DNA of 64,000 nucleotides from Bradyrhizobium sp. Arg816. GTDB taxonomy: Bacteria > Pseudomonadota > Alphaproteobacteria > Rhizobiales > Xanthobacteraceae. The stretch lies in the NCBI RefSeq assembly GCF_029989365.1, contig NZ_JAPRAQ010000006.1, forward strand, positions 124,001 to 188,000, given 5' to 3'. The notes beneath the pieces were generated by a model. That model was given only the letters and a program-made list of their open reading frames with translations. It did not search any database and was not told where the DNA came from. Numbering within the stretch: position 1 is the first letter of the stretch; every line of letters starts with the position of its first letter. This document shows, one piece after another, positions 42,690 through 51,029 of the stretch. The position numbers and the translations under genes are program-made.

Positions 42690-42802
42690 CGCTTTTGCGA
42701 GATCGCGCGTTGCGTCCATTCGCGTGCTCGCGGTCCGCGTGGAGCGATTCCAAAACTGATCTAGATCAAAGATGAAATTCGCCGTGCCGTCATTCTACGT
42801 CG

Positions 42803-43021
42803 ATGGCGGATTTCATTGTTTTCCGATGCCCCCAGACGGGCATGAATGTGCAGACGCATCTCGAGAGGCAGCCAAGGCCTGGCGAGCGGAGGCCTGGCGA
42901 GCGGAGGCTTGAGGGACGGCGGCTCGAGGGGCGGAGCTTCGAGTCCTTCGCCTGTCCCGCCTGCACGCGTCTCCATTTCATCGACCTCGCCTCAGGCCAA
43001 CCGATGAACCGGGACCGTTGA
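42803..43021 (+). CDS. Small zinc-ribbon-like protein with an inserted 5-residue tandem repeat
   Basis: 72 residues. Framing motifs RCPQTGMNVQTHLE near the start and FACPACTRLHFIDLASG near the end place Cys pairs as in a short zinc ribbon found in many rhizobia. Between them RPGERRPGER then RLEGRRLEGR are four in-frame copies of a 15-bp unit. The family normally has a short linker there, so the repeat looks like a recent expansion. Shine-Dalgarno weak. Function unknown. Confidence 0.65.
   Translation: MADFIVFRCPQTGMNVQTHLERQPRPGERRPGERRLEGRRLEGRSFESFACPACTRLHFIDLASGQPMNRDR
42875..42934. repeat. 15-bp minisatellite, four copies, inside a small gene
   Basis: AGGCCTGGCGAGCGG twice (42875, 42890) without change, then AGGCTTGAGGGACGG and CGGCTCGAGGGGCGG. 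The period keeps the frame and encodes RPGER twice and RLEGR twice. Confidence 0.9.
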
Positions 43022-43162
43022 CGGTGACATCGACCTGCCGCGTGGCATGATGTCCGCAATACTACGGCCCGGAATCCGGTTTACTGAATCATCCTGTTTC
43101 GCCATTGATTGCGATGTATCGATTTTCATTTAATTGTCACATTTCAGCATTCGGCCAGAAGC

Positions 43163-44128
43163 ATGTTCTTCGACGCTCTCGCCCCCTCCTCCGCCCTCCA
43201 GCTGATCCGGTTTGCCGATGTCGACGCGTTTCGACCCGCCGAGTCGATGGAAGACGCCCGTAGCATTCCGCTCGACGTCGCCAACTTCGCTGCGGCGCGT
43301 GCGATCGTGAACCTGCCGGGGTGCCGGATCATCGTGGCTAGGTCGTTTGCGCGGATTCTCGATACCGCCTATCGCGCACCGGGCGGCATGGTGATCCTGC
43401 CGATGACCGACGATCTGCGGGCCAGCTCGAGCGGGATCGAACTCGACTCGCGCGTTTTCATCGCCTTGCGCGGCAATCATCATTGTCATTTCGTCGAGCA
43501 TCAGACCAATTACCACGCGCTGATCATGTTCTCCCCCGCGCTCAGGGATCGCGGCTGGTTCGATCGCGCCGATGCATTGTGGGTTCGCATCGCGGACCCC
43601 GCGGCGCATCTCTACGCGCGTCAGCTCGTTCTCGACATCCTGCGGACCGCGTCCGTAGAGCCGCACATGTTCGAAACCACAGAGGTCGCCGCGCATCTCC
43701 AGGAGGGTCTGCTGCTCGCCTTCGACGATTTGTTTCAAATCGACCCGTTGTCTGATCGTACCGCCCCGAATGCAGGCGCGCGATCAGCCAGGCTCGTGCA
43801 ACAGATCGACGATTACGTCGCGGCCTATCCGACCGCTCCGATCTATACGGCCAATCTAGCCGGCGAGTTGGGCGTTTCGGTCCGAACGCTCGGCGGCGCG
43901 GTGAGCAAGGTGCGCGGCATGAGCCTGCATCAATACATCCGCCTGAAGCGGCTGTGGGCCACACGCTCGCGGCTCCTGAAGGGCGGCGGCGCGACGGTCG
44001 CCACATGCGCACGCGCCCAGGGATTTCATCACCTCGGCGAGTTTGCCGCGGCCTACCGCGCGATCTTCCACGAGGCGCCTTCCGACACGCTGGCACGGGC
44101 CCGGCACACCGGTTTCTCTGCGAGCTGA
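43163..44128 (+). CDS. AraC-family transcriptional regulator
   Basis: 321 residues from ATG 43163. N-terminal ligand or dimer domain to about 210 (with GSNGxE-like GIELDSRVFIALRGNHH), then the double helix-turn-helix (about 220-315): YTANLAGELGVSVRTLGGAVSKVRGMSLHQYIRLKRL and the second HTH FHHLGEFAAAYRAIFHEAPSDT. It belongs to the AraC branch whose family name often appears beside dehydrogenases, but no target is next to it here. Monocistronic, ended by a strong hairpin. Confidence 0.88.
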   Translation: MFFDALAPSSALQLIRFADVDAFRPAESMEDARSIPLDVANFAAARAIVNLPGCRIIVARSFARILDTAYRAPGGMVILPMTDDLRASSSGIELDSRVFIALRGNHHCHFVEHQTNYHALIMFSPALRDRGWFDRADALWVRIADPAAHLYARQLVLDILRTASVEPHMFETTEVAAHLQEGLLLAFDDLFQIDPLSDRTAPNAGARSARLVQQIDDYVAAYPTAPIYTANLAGELGVSVRTLGGAVSKVRGMSLHQYIRLKRLWATRSRLLKGGGATVATCARAQGFHHLGEFAAAYRAIFHEAPSDTLARARHTGFSAS

Positions 44129-44253
44129 CGCCGCAGGCGCGACGCCGATGGCTTGCCTTGACCACGGGTCGGGCGGCTATGGAACAGGTTCCCTCGAACG
44201 ACGTTGTCAGGTCCGAGCAGTGCGCCGCCAGCCAGCCCCGGGCGCGCGCTGAG

Positions 44254-44284
44254 AAACCCCGCGCGCCCTCCGCGCGGGGTTTTT
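44254..44284 (+). terminator. Hairpin terminator
   Basis: AAACCCCGCGCG-CCCTC-CGCGCGGGGTTT followed by TT; 126 bp after the AraC stop and ahead of the 50-residue protein gene. Confidence 0.9.
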
Positions 44285-44316
44285 GTCGCCGTCAATCAAG
44301 TGGTTCAGGGAAGAGA

Positions 44317-44469
44317 ATGTCCATCAACCGCAACGTCTTGTTTCTGATCATCGGGGCTCTGGTCGTCACGGCAGCCGTGCTCGGCTACAACCTCTACCAG
44401 GCGAAGAAACAGCCCGACGGCCTGCAGATCAATGTCGGCCCCAATGGGCTGAAGATCCAGGGCAAGTAG
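44317..44469 (+). CDS. Small single-pass membrane protein (50 residues)
   Basis: MSINRNVLFLIIGALVVTAA starts a protein with one helix (about 7-28) and a short outside tail (KKQPDGLQINVGPNGLKIQGK). AGGGAAGAG precedes the ATG and codon use is typical. It has the look of a conserved rhizobial micro-protein. Role unknown. Confidence 0.75.
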   Translation: MSINRNVLFLIIGALVVTAAVLGYNLYQAKKQPDGLQINVGPNGLKIQGK

Positions 44470-45016
44470 TCAACGAAGTGATTGGAGCTTGGACCTGAGT
44501 TTGATCAGGATTCCGCAACCGGAGGCGAACGCAAGACCTCAGTTGCTCCGTTCCGACCTCCAGCCGGTTCCCCGATGTGGAATGGCGGCGGTGATATCTA
44601 CATCTCTGCCGGCGGATTGACGCCAAGCTGCCACCCCAAAGCATAGGGTCAACGTCAGAGCCGTCACCAATAACAACAGGGATAAAAATTGGCTCAAGCC
44701 TGCACTCCCGCGCCGAAATATTGGATGAGCGAGCACAGGGCGGCGATTCGGAAAATGCAGCCGTACTGACCTAGGGAGCGTTTTCCCCAAGGTTGCAAAC
44801 CGGTGGACGAGCACGCCGCAGCCTTTGACCCGCCGCGACTGCAGGAGGCAACGCCGACGCGCAAGAGAGCGGCGACTTTCCGAGCCTGACTAGCGCATTG
44901 GTTGAAAGCATCAGCAACAGCCTTCGGCCGGTTGCGAGCCTCGAGACCCCAATGGATGGCCTGCCTATCGAGCTCGGCTGCCTGATCGCGATCATACGCC
45001 AAGCTATTGATTTTAT
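44470..45016. other. 547-bp region between a small gene and the tRNA
   Basis: AT-richer than the neighbours. Apart from a doubtful 52-codon frame at 44539-44697 (minus), nothing is recognised: no integrase, no att-like repeat of the tRNA end. Confidence 0.55.
44539..44697 (-). CDS. Doubtful 52-residue membrane peptide
   Basis: TTG start with GGGAG seven bases upstream; one hydrophobic helix (SQFLSLLLLVTALTLTLCFG) and a polar tail ending RGTGWRSERSN. The composition is protein-like, but there is no other support. Confidence 0.3.
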   Translation of the reverse strand: MSQFLSLLLLVTALTLTLCFGVAAWRQSAGRDVDITAAIPHRGTGWRSERSN

Positions 45017-45093
45017 TGGCGCGCTCGGAGAGATTCGAACTCCCGACCCTCGGAATCGAAATCCGATGCTCTATCCAGCTGAGCTACGAGCGC
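45017..45093 (-). tRNA. tRNA-Arg (anticodon TCG)
   Basis: 77 nt with CCA encoded. Acceptor arms GCGCTCG and CGAGCGC pair fully; the D arm is GCTCAGCTGGATAGAGC; the anticodon stem TCGGA/TCCGA encloses TTTCGAT, giving anticodon TCG; the T loop is TTCGAAT. Reads CGA and perhaps other CGN Arg codons. It stands alone. Confidence 0.97.
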
Positions 45094-45202
45094 CCCCGGC
45101 CCGGGTATTGGGCCGCAACCGAGAAGCGCGGACCGCGGCTGGCAAGCCAGACATCGTGCGCCGTTCGGACGGGTTCGAATTAGCAGAGAGGCTGGCCAAT
45201 AA

Positions 45203-45243
45203 AAAGCCCTTCCCGCCTCCGCGGAGGCGGGTCAGAGCGGGCT
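45203..45243 (-). terminator. Hairpin terminator for the minus-strand gene
   Basis: A perfect 20-bp palindrome CCCGCCTCCGCGGAGGCGGG (45212-45231) within outer arms AAGCCC/GGGCTT. On the minus strand it is followed by GGCTTTTTATT. It directly follows the stop at 45246. Confidence 0.85.
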
Positions 45244-45245
45244 TG

Positions 45246-45734
45246 TCACCAGGTCGTGTTGAAGAGGCCGAAATGCGGCTGCTGCGCCACCATCATCGGC
45301 CGGCCATACTGTGGCCCACCATATTGATATTGCGGGGCCGGATGCGCTCTGGCGACCTTACGCTTGGGCTGAGCCTGAGCCTGCGGCTTCTTGGCGGCGT
45401 CGGCCTTCGAACCAGGCGTAAACTGGGCAAAGGTCTCGCGCACCCGCGCCTTGGCCGACATCTCTGCGAGGGCCGCTGCCGACGCGGTATCCGGCGGCTG
45501 AGGCGCAACGACGGCAGCGGTCTTCACCGCGGGCGGGGCAATCGACGGCTGGCTGGTGTCGAGCACGACACGCTCGGGCAGATGGCGATCGGACCGGATC
45601 CGGATCGACGGCTGGTCGTTGCTTGCGGTCGCGGCGGCTGGCGCCACGGGCGAGGCCGGCATGACGAAGTTCACCGCGAACAGCAGTCCGAGCAACGCTC
45701 CGCCGACAAACATGAAATACCGAAAGATGGGCAT
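45246..45734 (-). CDS. Membrane-anchored Ala/Pro-rich protein of unknown function
   Basis: 162 residues from ATG 45734 (GGAG upstream; a longer frame is unlikely). One helix near the start (PIFRYFMFVGGALLGLLFAVNF) then a disordered, Ala/Pro-rich periplasmic part with a conserved IRIRSDRHLPERVVLDTS and a Gln/Tyr-rich end (APQYQYGGPQYGRP). Found as a type of hypothetical in Bradyrhizobium as I recall. Confidence 0.7.
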   Translation of the reverse strand: MPIFRYFMFVGGALLGLLFAVNFVMPASPVAPAAATASNDQPSIRIRSDRHLPERVVLDTSQPSIAPPAVKTAAVVAPQPPDTASAAALAEMSAKARVRETFAQFTPGSKADAAKKPQAQAQPKRKVARAHPAPQYQYGGPQYGRPMMVAQQPHFGLFNTTW

Positions 45735-45896
45735 TGGCCGCACTCCGCCCCCCGCAATCCCCGCGTGGGCTCTTCGCCTTAAACAGGCGATACTCTGATT
45801 GGTTCCTGGCCCTGCCCTTCGGTTCAAATGGCGACGCCAATTTTTTGGCCAAGGCCTGCGGACAGTAACTTTTCCGCTACCGGGAACTGCCGGACG

Positions 45897-46520
45897 TTAC
45901 GCGCGCCGTGCTGCGACCAGCGAACACTTCGCCTGATCGGCGTTAACGTTGATGAAGCCGACAGGAATACGCGCAAAGGTCTTGCGGCTCTTCATCGTTA
46001 CCGTGTCGGCAAGCATGCGGCTGCGGTCGGTGAGATGACTGCCATCGCGCCGCGTAAACGCGCAGACGATCTCCAGATCCTTAACGGCATAGTCATTGTC
46101 GTTTCGCAGCGTGAACGTCACCAGCGCCTTCGAGCCGAGCCCGCCACGGCGCCAGGTCTGCGATGAGATTTTGAGGCGATCGAGTTCTGCCGCAGCCGGA
46201 GCCTGAGCTTCGACAATCGGCGAGACCGCCGCCGCCGTACTGCCCGGAGGTGCCGGTTCGACCGTTGCCACGTCAGACTTCACCGGCTCGGCGCCGTTGC
46301 CCCTGGAGAGCGGCAGCAGCATCCACACACCGCAGCCGACGATGATCGCCGCCAGCAGCCAGAGCAGGCTTCGCCCGAACGAGACGCTCGCGATCGTCAC
46401 GGCTCGCGCCAAGCGCTCGCCGCTCCCGGCGAAACGTCCCCACCCGATCCGGTCAAACCTGGCGTTCATGGCTGCATCACCGACCGCGGCCGGAGCCCGT
46501 TCGACGACGGACTCGGCCAC
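45897..46520 (-). CDS. Membrane-anchored protein with a FxLYD-like domain
   Basis: 207 residues from GTG 46520 (AAGG upstream); ATG 46469 is the alternative. A helix at about 48-70 (FGRSLLWLLAAIIVGCGVWMLL) anchors a C-terminal beta domain: SKALVTFTLRNDNDYAVKDL, EIVCAFTRRDGS, and KTFARIPVGFINVNADQAKC, which resembles FxLYD domains of envelope proteins. Function unknown. Confidence 0.7.
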   Translation of the reverse strand: MAESVVERAPAAVGDAAMNARFDRIGWGRFAGSGERLARAVTIASVSFGRSLLWLLAAIIVGCGVWMLLPLSRGNGAEPVKSDVATVEPAPPGSTAAAVSPIVEAQAPAAAELDRLKISSQTWRRGGLGSKALVTFTLRNDNDYAVKDLEIVCAFTRRDGSHLTDRSRMLADTVTMKSRKTFARIPVGFINVNADQAKCSLVAARRA

Positions 46521-46650
46521 CGCTTACCTTAATCCGGGAGACGAACTAAGGTTCCCGCGCTCATGCCGAGTCGGCAAGGACGGTGGTGATCACCAGCCGG
46601 GGCCGCTAACATGCGCTGCAACATCGAAGACCCCGTTGGGAGAACATGAA

Positions 46651-47037
46651 ATGCCAATCGCCGTCACTTGGGATCACGTCCATCTGCGCAGTCCCGATCC
46701 TGAGGCCACAGCGGCTTGGCTGCGGGACATCCTCGGCGGAGAGATCGTGCGCGCACCGGGACGGATCGACGTGAATCTCGGCGGCGCAAAGATCTTCATC
46801 GCGTCGCTCGAGGGCGACAACGCCGTCAACCCGCCGCCGCCGCACCCGCATCAGGGTCTCGACCATTTCGGTCTCACCGTGAAGGACATCGACGCCGTCG
46901 CGGCCGAGATCAAGGCCAAGGGCGTCACCTTCACGCGCGAGCCGACCACGATCCGGCCGGGCGTGCGCATCTGCTTCATCCGCGGCCCGGAAGGCATCTC
47001 CATCGAGCTGCTCGAGCGCGACAAGAAATACACCTGA
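46651..47037 (+). CDS. VOC-family (glyoxalase/dioxygenase-like) protein
   Basis: 128 residues from ATG 46651 with GGGAG eight bases before. One VOC unit: WDHVHLRSPDPEATAAWLRD (first metal His), GLDHFGLTVKDIDAVAAEIKAKG (second His) and GPEGISIELLER (Glu ligand). It should dimerise around a divalent metal. The substrate is unknown. The insert VNPPPPHPHQ is unusual. Confidence 0.85.
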   Translation: MPIAVTWDHVHLRSPDPEATAAWLRDILGGEIVRAPGRIDVNLGGAKIFIASLEGDNAVNPPPPHPHQGLDHFGLTVKDIDAVAAEIKAKGVTFTREPTTIRPGVRICFIRGPEGISIELLERDKKYT

Positions 47038-47099
47038 CCCATCGCCTCATCTGGCGCCTCATCGGAGGTCGACGAGAAGCCGGGCGCGCTATCGCCCGG

Positions 47100-47486
47100 C
47101 TAACTCATACTGCCCGGCATAAAGCAGCGGATGGCGACGCCCATGTAGCCGTAGATCGGCCACACCATGGTGCGCCCGACCCGGTTCGGCTCCGAGATGA
47201 CGGCCTCCTCGGGCACGTCAACCCAGACGAGCTCCTGCTGCTGGCCGTCGAGCACGTGGCCCAGGCGCGGGATGCGGACACGATAGTGTCCGTCCTTGCT
47301 CTCCCAGTCGGTGTCCGAGAGCGCCGAGCCGTCGGCATCGGAACAGCAAGGCCCCTTGCCGCTGCGCAGGCCGTCGAACCACGCCTTCAATTCGGCATTG
47401 GTGTTGACGAACTGGCCACGGTCGCGCGCATGCCCCGAGGGGGCTGCGAGCGCGATCAGAGCCAAGGCGCAAGTGAGGCTCACCAT
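47100..47486 (-). CDS. Small exported protein of unknown function
   Basis: 128 residues from ATG 47486. Leader MVSLTCALALIALAAPSGHA; mature part begins RDRGQFVNTNAELKAWFDGLRSGKGPCCSDADGSALSDTDW and ends IYGYMGVAIRCFMPGSMS. The vicinal CCSDAD and aromatic YMGVAIRCF are family marks I recall from rhizobial hypotheticals. Probably periplasmic. Converges with the VOC gene. Confidence 0.72.
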   Translation of the reverse strand: MVSLTCALALIALAAPSGHARDRGQFVNTNAELKAWFDGLRSGKGPCCSDADGSALSDTDWESKDGHYRVRIPRLGHVLDGQQQELVWVDVPEEAVISEPNRVGRTMVWPIYGYMGVAIRCFMPGSMS

Positions 47487-47854
47487 GCTTCGCCAGCGTG
47501 GCGCGCCGCCAGTCGGCCGTTGTGTTTCGCAAATCGTGGGACGCACACTGTACAGACGCGGCTCATCGCCGCCGGAATCGATCCAGTTGCTCACGTTTGT
47601 CTTGCTCCAGCACCCCGCGGCCAGTGCAACAATGGTTATGCATTTCGCGGGCCAACTTGATTCGCAACGACGGGCCTCGCGTCATGATCAGACCGTCATG
47701 GTGGTGTCATAGACAAGCCGGGACAACTACGGCTGGCGGCGGCAAGATCGCACCGCCGGCCGGCAAACTGCCGCGTTGCGCGCGGGAACGCGCTTTGGCA
47801 TAAAAGCTCTACCGGTTACGCCGTTGGGCGATGGCGGCCGGCCTGTGGGACGTG

Positions 47855-48208
47855 ATGAAGAACGGCCTCTATTCGATTCACGTGAACCTGCTCGATGGTC
47901 GAGTCGGCAAGGGCAGCGGCGTGATTCTTTTTCGCGACGGCAAGATTCTTGGCGGCGATGCGTACCTCTATTACACCGGCAGCTACGTCGTGAAGGACGA
48001 CCACACCTTCAAAGGCGAGGTGCTGGTGCAACGGCACACCTCGCCGCGGGGCGACGACAATCCGCTGTTCGGCGGCCCTGCCCCGGTCGGCATCGGCGTC
48101 AGCGGGACCTACACGGACACCCGCGCGGAGATGACGGGCACAGCGCTCGTCGGCAAGGCCAGCCTGATTTTCGGCGCCACGCTGCACAAGCTCGTGGAAG
48201 CCGATTAG
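47855..48208 (+). CDS. GrlR-type regulatory-fold protein
   Basis: 117 residues from ATG 47855 (an ATG eight codons upstream is possible). The beta-barrel fold of the GrlR family is seen in MKNGLYSIHVNLLDGRVGKGSGVILFRDGKILGG, then YTGSYVVKDDHTFKGEVLVQRHTS and GTYTDTRAEMTGTALVGKAS. GrlR was named as a negative regulator of type III secretion in enteropathogens; in Bradyrhizobium-like genomes such proteins occur without that system, so the role here is open. Ends 8 bp from the convergent kinase gene. Confidence 0.78.
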   Translation: MKNGLYSIHVNLLDGRVGKGSGVILFRDGKILGGDAYLYYTGSYVVKDDHTFKGEVLVQRHTSPRGDDNPLFGGPAPVGIGVSGTYTDTRAEMTGTALVGKASLIFGATLHKLVEAD

Positions 48209-48216
48209 GCGCGGGA

Positions 48217-50904
48217 CTATTCCGCAGCCTGCTCGAGCGGCGCGGTGCGCGGCAGGATGATCTGGATCCGCGTGCCCTCGCCCGGCTCGGAATCGAGATC
48301 GAGCCGCCCGCCGAGGCGATTGGTGACGATGCTGTAGACGATGTGCAGTCCGAGGCCGGTGCCGCCCTGGTCGCGCCGCGTGGTGAAGAACGGATCGAAG
48401 GCGCGGCGGCGGACGTCGAGCGACATGCCGCAGCCATTGTCCGAGAAGATGATCTCGACATTGTCCTTGCCGGACTCGCGCACCTGGATGTCGATGATCC
48501 CCGGCCGGCCGTCCGGGAAGGCGTGCGCCACCGAATTGAGAAACAGATTGGTCAGCACCTGGCCATACGGGCCGGGATAGCTGTTCATGGTCAGGCTCGG
48601 CTGGCACTCGACGTTGAGCGTCAGATTGTGTTTGCGCAGGCCCGGCCGCAGGCTCATCACCACCTGCTCGGTGAGGTCGCCGAGATCGAAGCTGCGCTGA
48701 TCGGAGTAGTTGCGGTCGGCCGCGACCTGCTTGAACGACTGGATCAGCTCGGCCGCGCGGTTCAGATTGGAGACGAGCTGCGAGGACGCATCGCGGCTGG
48801 TGTTGAGGAAATCGTTGAGCGTGGAGCGACGGAGCTCGCCGCGCTCGACTTCGGCGGTGAACATCGCGGTCTTGCGCTCCAGCGCGGATGCGACGGTGAG
48901 GCTGATACCGACGGGATTGTTGACCTCGTGGGCGACGCCGGCGACGAGCCGTCCGAGCGCGGCGAGCTTCTCCGCCTCGATCAGCGAGGCCTGGGTCTCG
49001 CGCAGGTTTCGCAACGCGGTCTCGGCGGATTCCTTGGCTTTGCGCATCTCCTGCTCGCCGCGCTTGCGCTCGCCGATGTCGAGCGCCACGGTGACGATCC
49101 GCTCGATCTCGCCGTCGGCATCGAGCAGCGGCAGCTTGTTGACCAGCCATTGCCGCATGTTGCCGGAGGAATCCTTGTACTCCTCCTCGTAGAAGCCGAG
49201 GCCCCTTCGAAGCTTGAGCACCCTCTTGTCGCTCTCGTCGGACTTGGCCGCACCATAGCGCGACATCAGATCCGCGGTGGTGCGGCCGAGCGCATCGCCG
49301 GGCTCGATGCCGAAGATGCCGGCCATGTAGCGGTTCATCAGCACGTAGCGCAGCTCGCGGTCCTTGACGTTGATGACCGCGGGCACGGTGTCGATGACCT
49401 GCTGGAGCAGGCGCCGTCCTTCGGCGATGGCGTCTTCCGCCCGCTTCTGGTCGGTGATGTCGCGCAGCGTGCCCTCGTAGCGGACGATGTTGCCCGCCTC
49501 GTCCCGCACGCCCGTCGCGCTGTCGGAAAGCCACAGGATGTTGCCGCTACGCTGGCGCACCTGGTACTCGAACTCGCGCACGATGCCGTCGCGCGCCATC
49601 AGCCGCTGATATTCGGCGCGCGCCTCGGGGTGGACGTAGATGGTGTGGGCGATGTCGTTGATGCTGTCGATGAGCTGCTGCGGGCTGTCATAGCCCATCA
49701 TCCGCGCCAGCGCCGGATTGGCGTTGAGCAGATCACCGGCCGGCGTCGTGACATAGATGCCGTCGACCGAGCCCTCGAACAGCTTGCGATAGCTCTCTTC
49801 GGCGAGACGCTGCTCGGTGAGCGCCCGCACCGCCGCCTCGCGCGCCGTGTCGGCCTCCTCCAGCGCGCGGCGGAACACTTCGGCCGCGCGCGCGATGTCG
49901 CCGATCTCGTTGTCGAGGTCGGCCGACGGGATCGAGGCGTCCTTCTCGCCCGCTGCGAGCGCGCGGATGGATCTCGCGATCTTCGCAAGCGGCCGGACGG
50001 TCCGCCGCACCACGAAGCCGGCCGCGAGAATGCCGATCAAGACGCCGATGGTGCCGAACACGATGCTCTGCCACCGCGCCTCCGTCAGCGTGCGGGCGAA
50101 ATCGCGCGACAGCACGTGGCCGCGCCTAGCGCTGACCTCGCGCAGGAGTTCCGTGACGCGGCCGATCAGGCGGCCCTCGGTGCCCAGCACCTCGCGATCG
50201 ATATCGGCGATCTGTCGCTCCCGGACCGCCACCGCGATGATGGCCTCGGCATAGTCGTTCACGGCCGTCTTCAGCCTGGCGTCCGCGATGTCCATCGCCC
50301 GCATCCCCTGCGCGGCCTGCTCGGCGGCGGATGGATTGCGCGCCAGCAGCCCGAGCGCGATCTGGCTCTGCGCCTCCGACAGGCGGGAGGCGAGCTCGCG
50401 GTCCGCCGCGGCTCCAACGGCCACGTCGAACCGGTCGCGCAGCGGCGGCAGGCCGGCGAGCAGCTGGGCGCGGCGGTCGATCAGGGTCGAGATTCGCTCG
50501 AGGCCATTGCGATAGGTCGCAAGGCGCTCGGTCACCCCGTCGATCATGTCCTGCTGCTCGGGAGCGAGCTCGATGCGGGTCTTCTTCAGGATGTCGCTGA
50601 GCGTCGAGGCCGCCTCGCCGACCTGCTTGAACTGGGTGCCGGCGCCGGGATCGGTGACGAAGTCGCGCGCGGCGAGCCGCAGCTCGTTCATGCGGCGGTC
50701 GATGTCCTCGGCGAGGTCGCCGACGCTCTGGAGCCGCTGCAGCTCGGCGAAGGTCGTATCGATGTGCCGGATCGCGATCACGCTCGCGGTCGAGGTGACG
50801 ATGATCACCGCCAGCACCAGGAGAAAGCTGCCGAAGGTGAGCTGGCCGATGGAGAGCGAGAATGTTCGCTTTTTCTCAGGGGTCGGCGTCAATTCGGCGG
50901 ACAT
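48217..50904 (-). CDS. Membrane PAS sensor histidine kinase
   Basis: 895 residues from ATG 50904 (weak Shine-Dalgarno; an upstream ATG at 50970 is too close to its own site). Two membrane helices (about 18-40 and 292-315) flank a long, mainly helical periplasmic sensor; HAMP about 316-370; PAS about 385-500 and 510-630 (MNRYMAGIFGIEPGD); HisKA with His659 in GVAHEVNNPVG; HATPase with DNGCGM and GGTGLGLHIVYSI. No receiver. The region before the HATPase carries FKQVAADRNYSDQRSFDL, typical of this group. The partner regulator is not nearby. Confidence 0.88.
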   Translation of the reverse strand: MSAELTPTPEKKRTFSLSIGQLTFGSFLLVLAVIIVTSTASVIAIRHIDTTFAELQRLQSVGDLAEDIDRRMNELRLAARDFVTDPGAGTQFKQVGEAASTLSDILKKTRIELAPEQQDMIDGVTERLATYRNGLERISTLIDRRAQLLAGLPPLRDRFDVAVGAAADRELASRLSEAQSQIALGLLARNPSAAEQAAQGMRAMDIADARLKTAVNDYAEAIIAVAVRERQIADIDREVLGTEGRLIGRVTELLREVSARRGHVLSRDFARTLTEARWQSIVFGTIGVLIGILAAGFVVRRTVRPLAKIARSIRALAAGEKDASIPSADLDNEIGDIARAAEVFRRALEEADTAREAAVRALTEQRLAEESYRKLFEGSVDGIYVTTPAGDLLNANPALARMMGYDSPQQLIDSINDIAHTIYVHPEARAEYQRLMARDGIVREFEYQVRQRSGNILWLSDSATGVRDEAGNIVRYEGTLRDITDQKRAEDAIAEGRRLLQQVIDTVPAVINVKDRELRYVLMNRYMAGIFGIEPGDALGRTTADLMSRYGAAKSDESDKRVLKLRRGLGFYEEEYKDSSGNMRQWLVNKLPLLDADGEIERIVTVALDIGERKRGEQEMRKAKESAETALRNLRETQASLIEAEKLAALGRLVAGVAHEVNNPVGISLTVASALERKTAMFTAEVERGELRRSTLNDFLNTSRDASSQLVSNLNRAAELIQSFKQVAADRNYSDQRSFDLGDLTEQVVMSLRPGLRKHNLTLNVECQPSLTMNSYPGPYGQVLTNLFLNSVAHAFPDGRPGIIDIQVRESGKDNVEIIFSDNGCGMSLDVRRRAFDPFFTTRRDQGGTGLGLHIVYSIVTNRLGGRLDLDSEPGEGTRIQIILPRTAPLEQAAE

Positions 50905-51029
50905 TGGGGCTTTTGAGGACCGGGCTATTGGAGGCCCAATATACGATGGTTTGCGGCCCCGGGGGAACATGCCTCGCGCTGCCGAATATCCTTAATATCG
51001 CGAGCCCGCCGCCCGTCTCACCTCCCCGA

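Noticed and set aside
44470..45093. Genomic island or prophage boundary at the tRNA-Arg gene
   Set aside because: No integrase, no repeat of the tRNA 3' end and no change in gene type on either side.
44898..45782. A 294-codon plus-strand gene spanning the tRNA
   Set aside because: It reads through the tRNA gene and antisense to the exported-protein gene; no motif.
47692..47712. Pho box around CCGTCATGGTGGTGTCAT
   Set aside because: Half-sites deviate, the spacer is GC-rich, and no phosphate-related gene follows.
47776..50916. A 1046-codon open frame on the plus strand
   Set aside because: It lies antisense to the sensor kinase gene; its translation is Arg/Asp/His-rich with no motif, a usual shadow in high-GC DNA.
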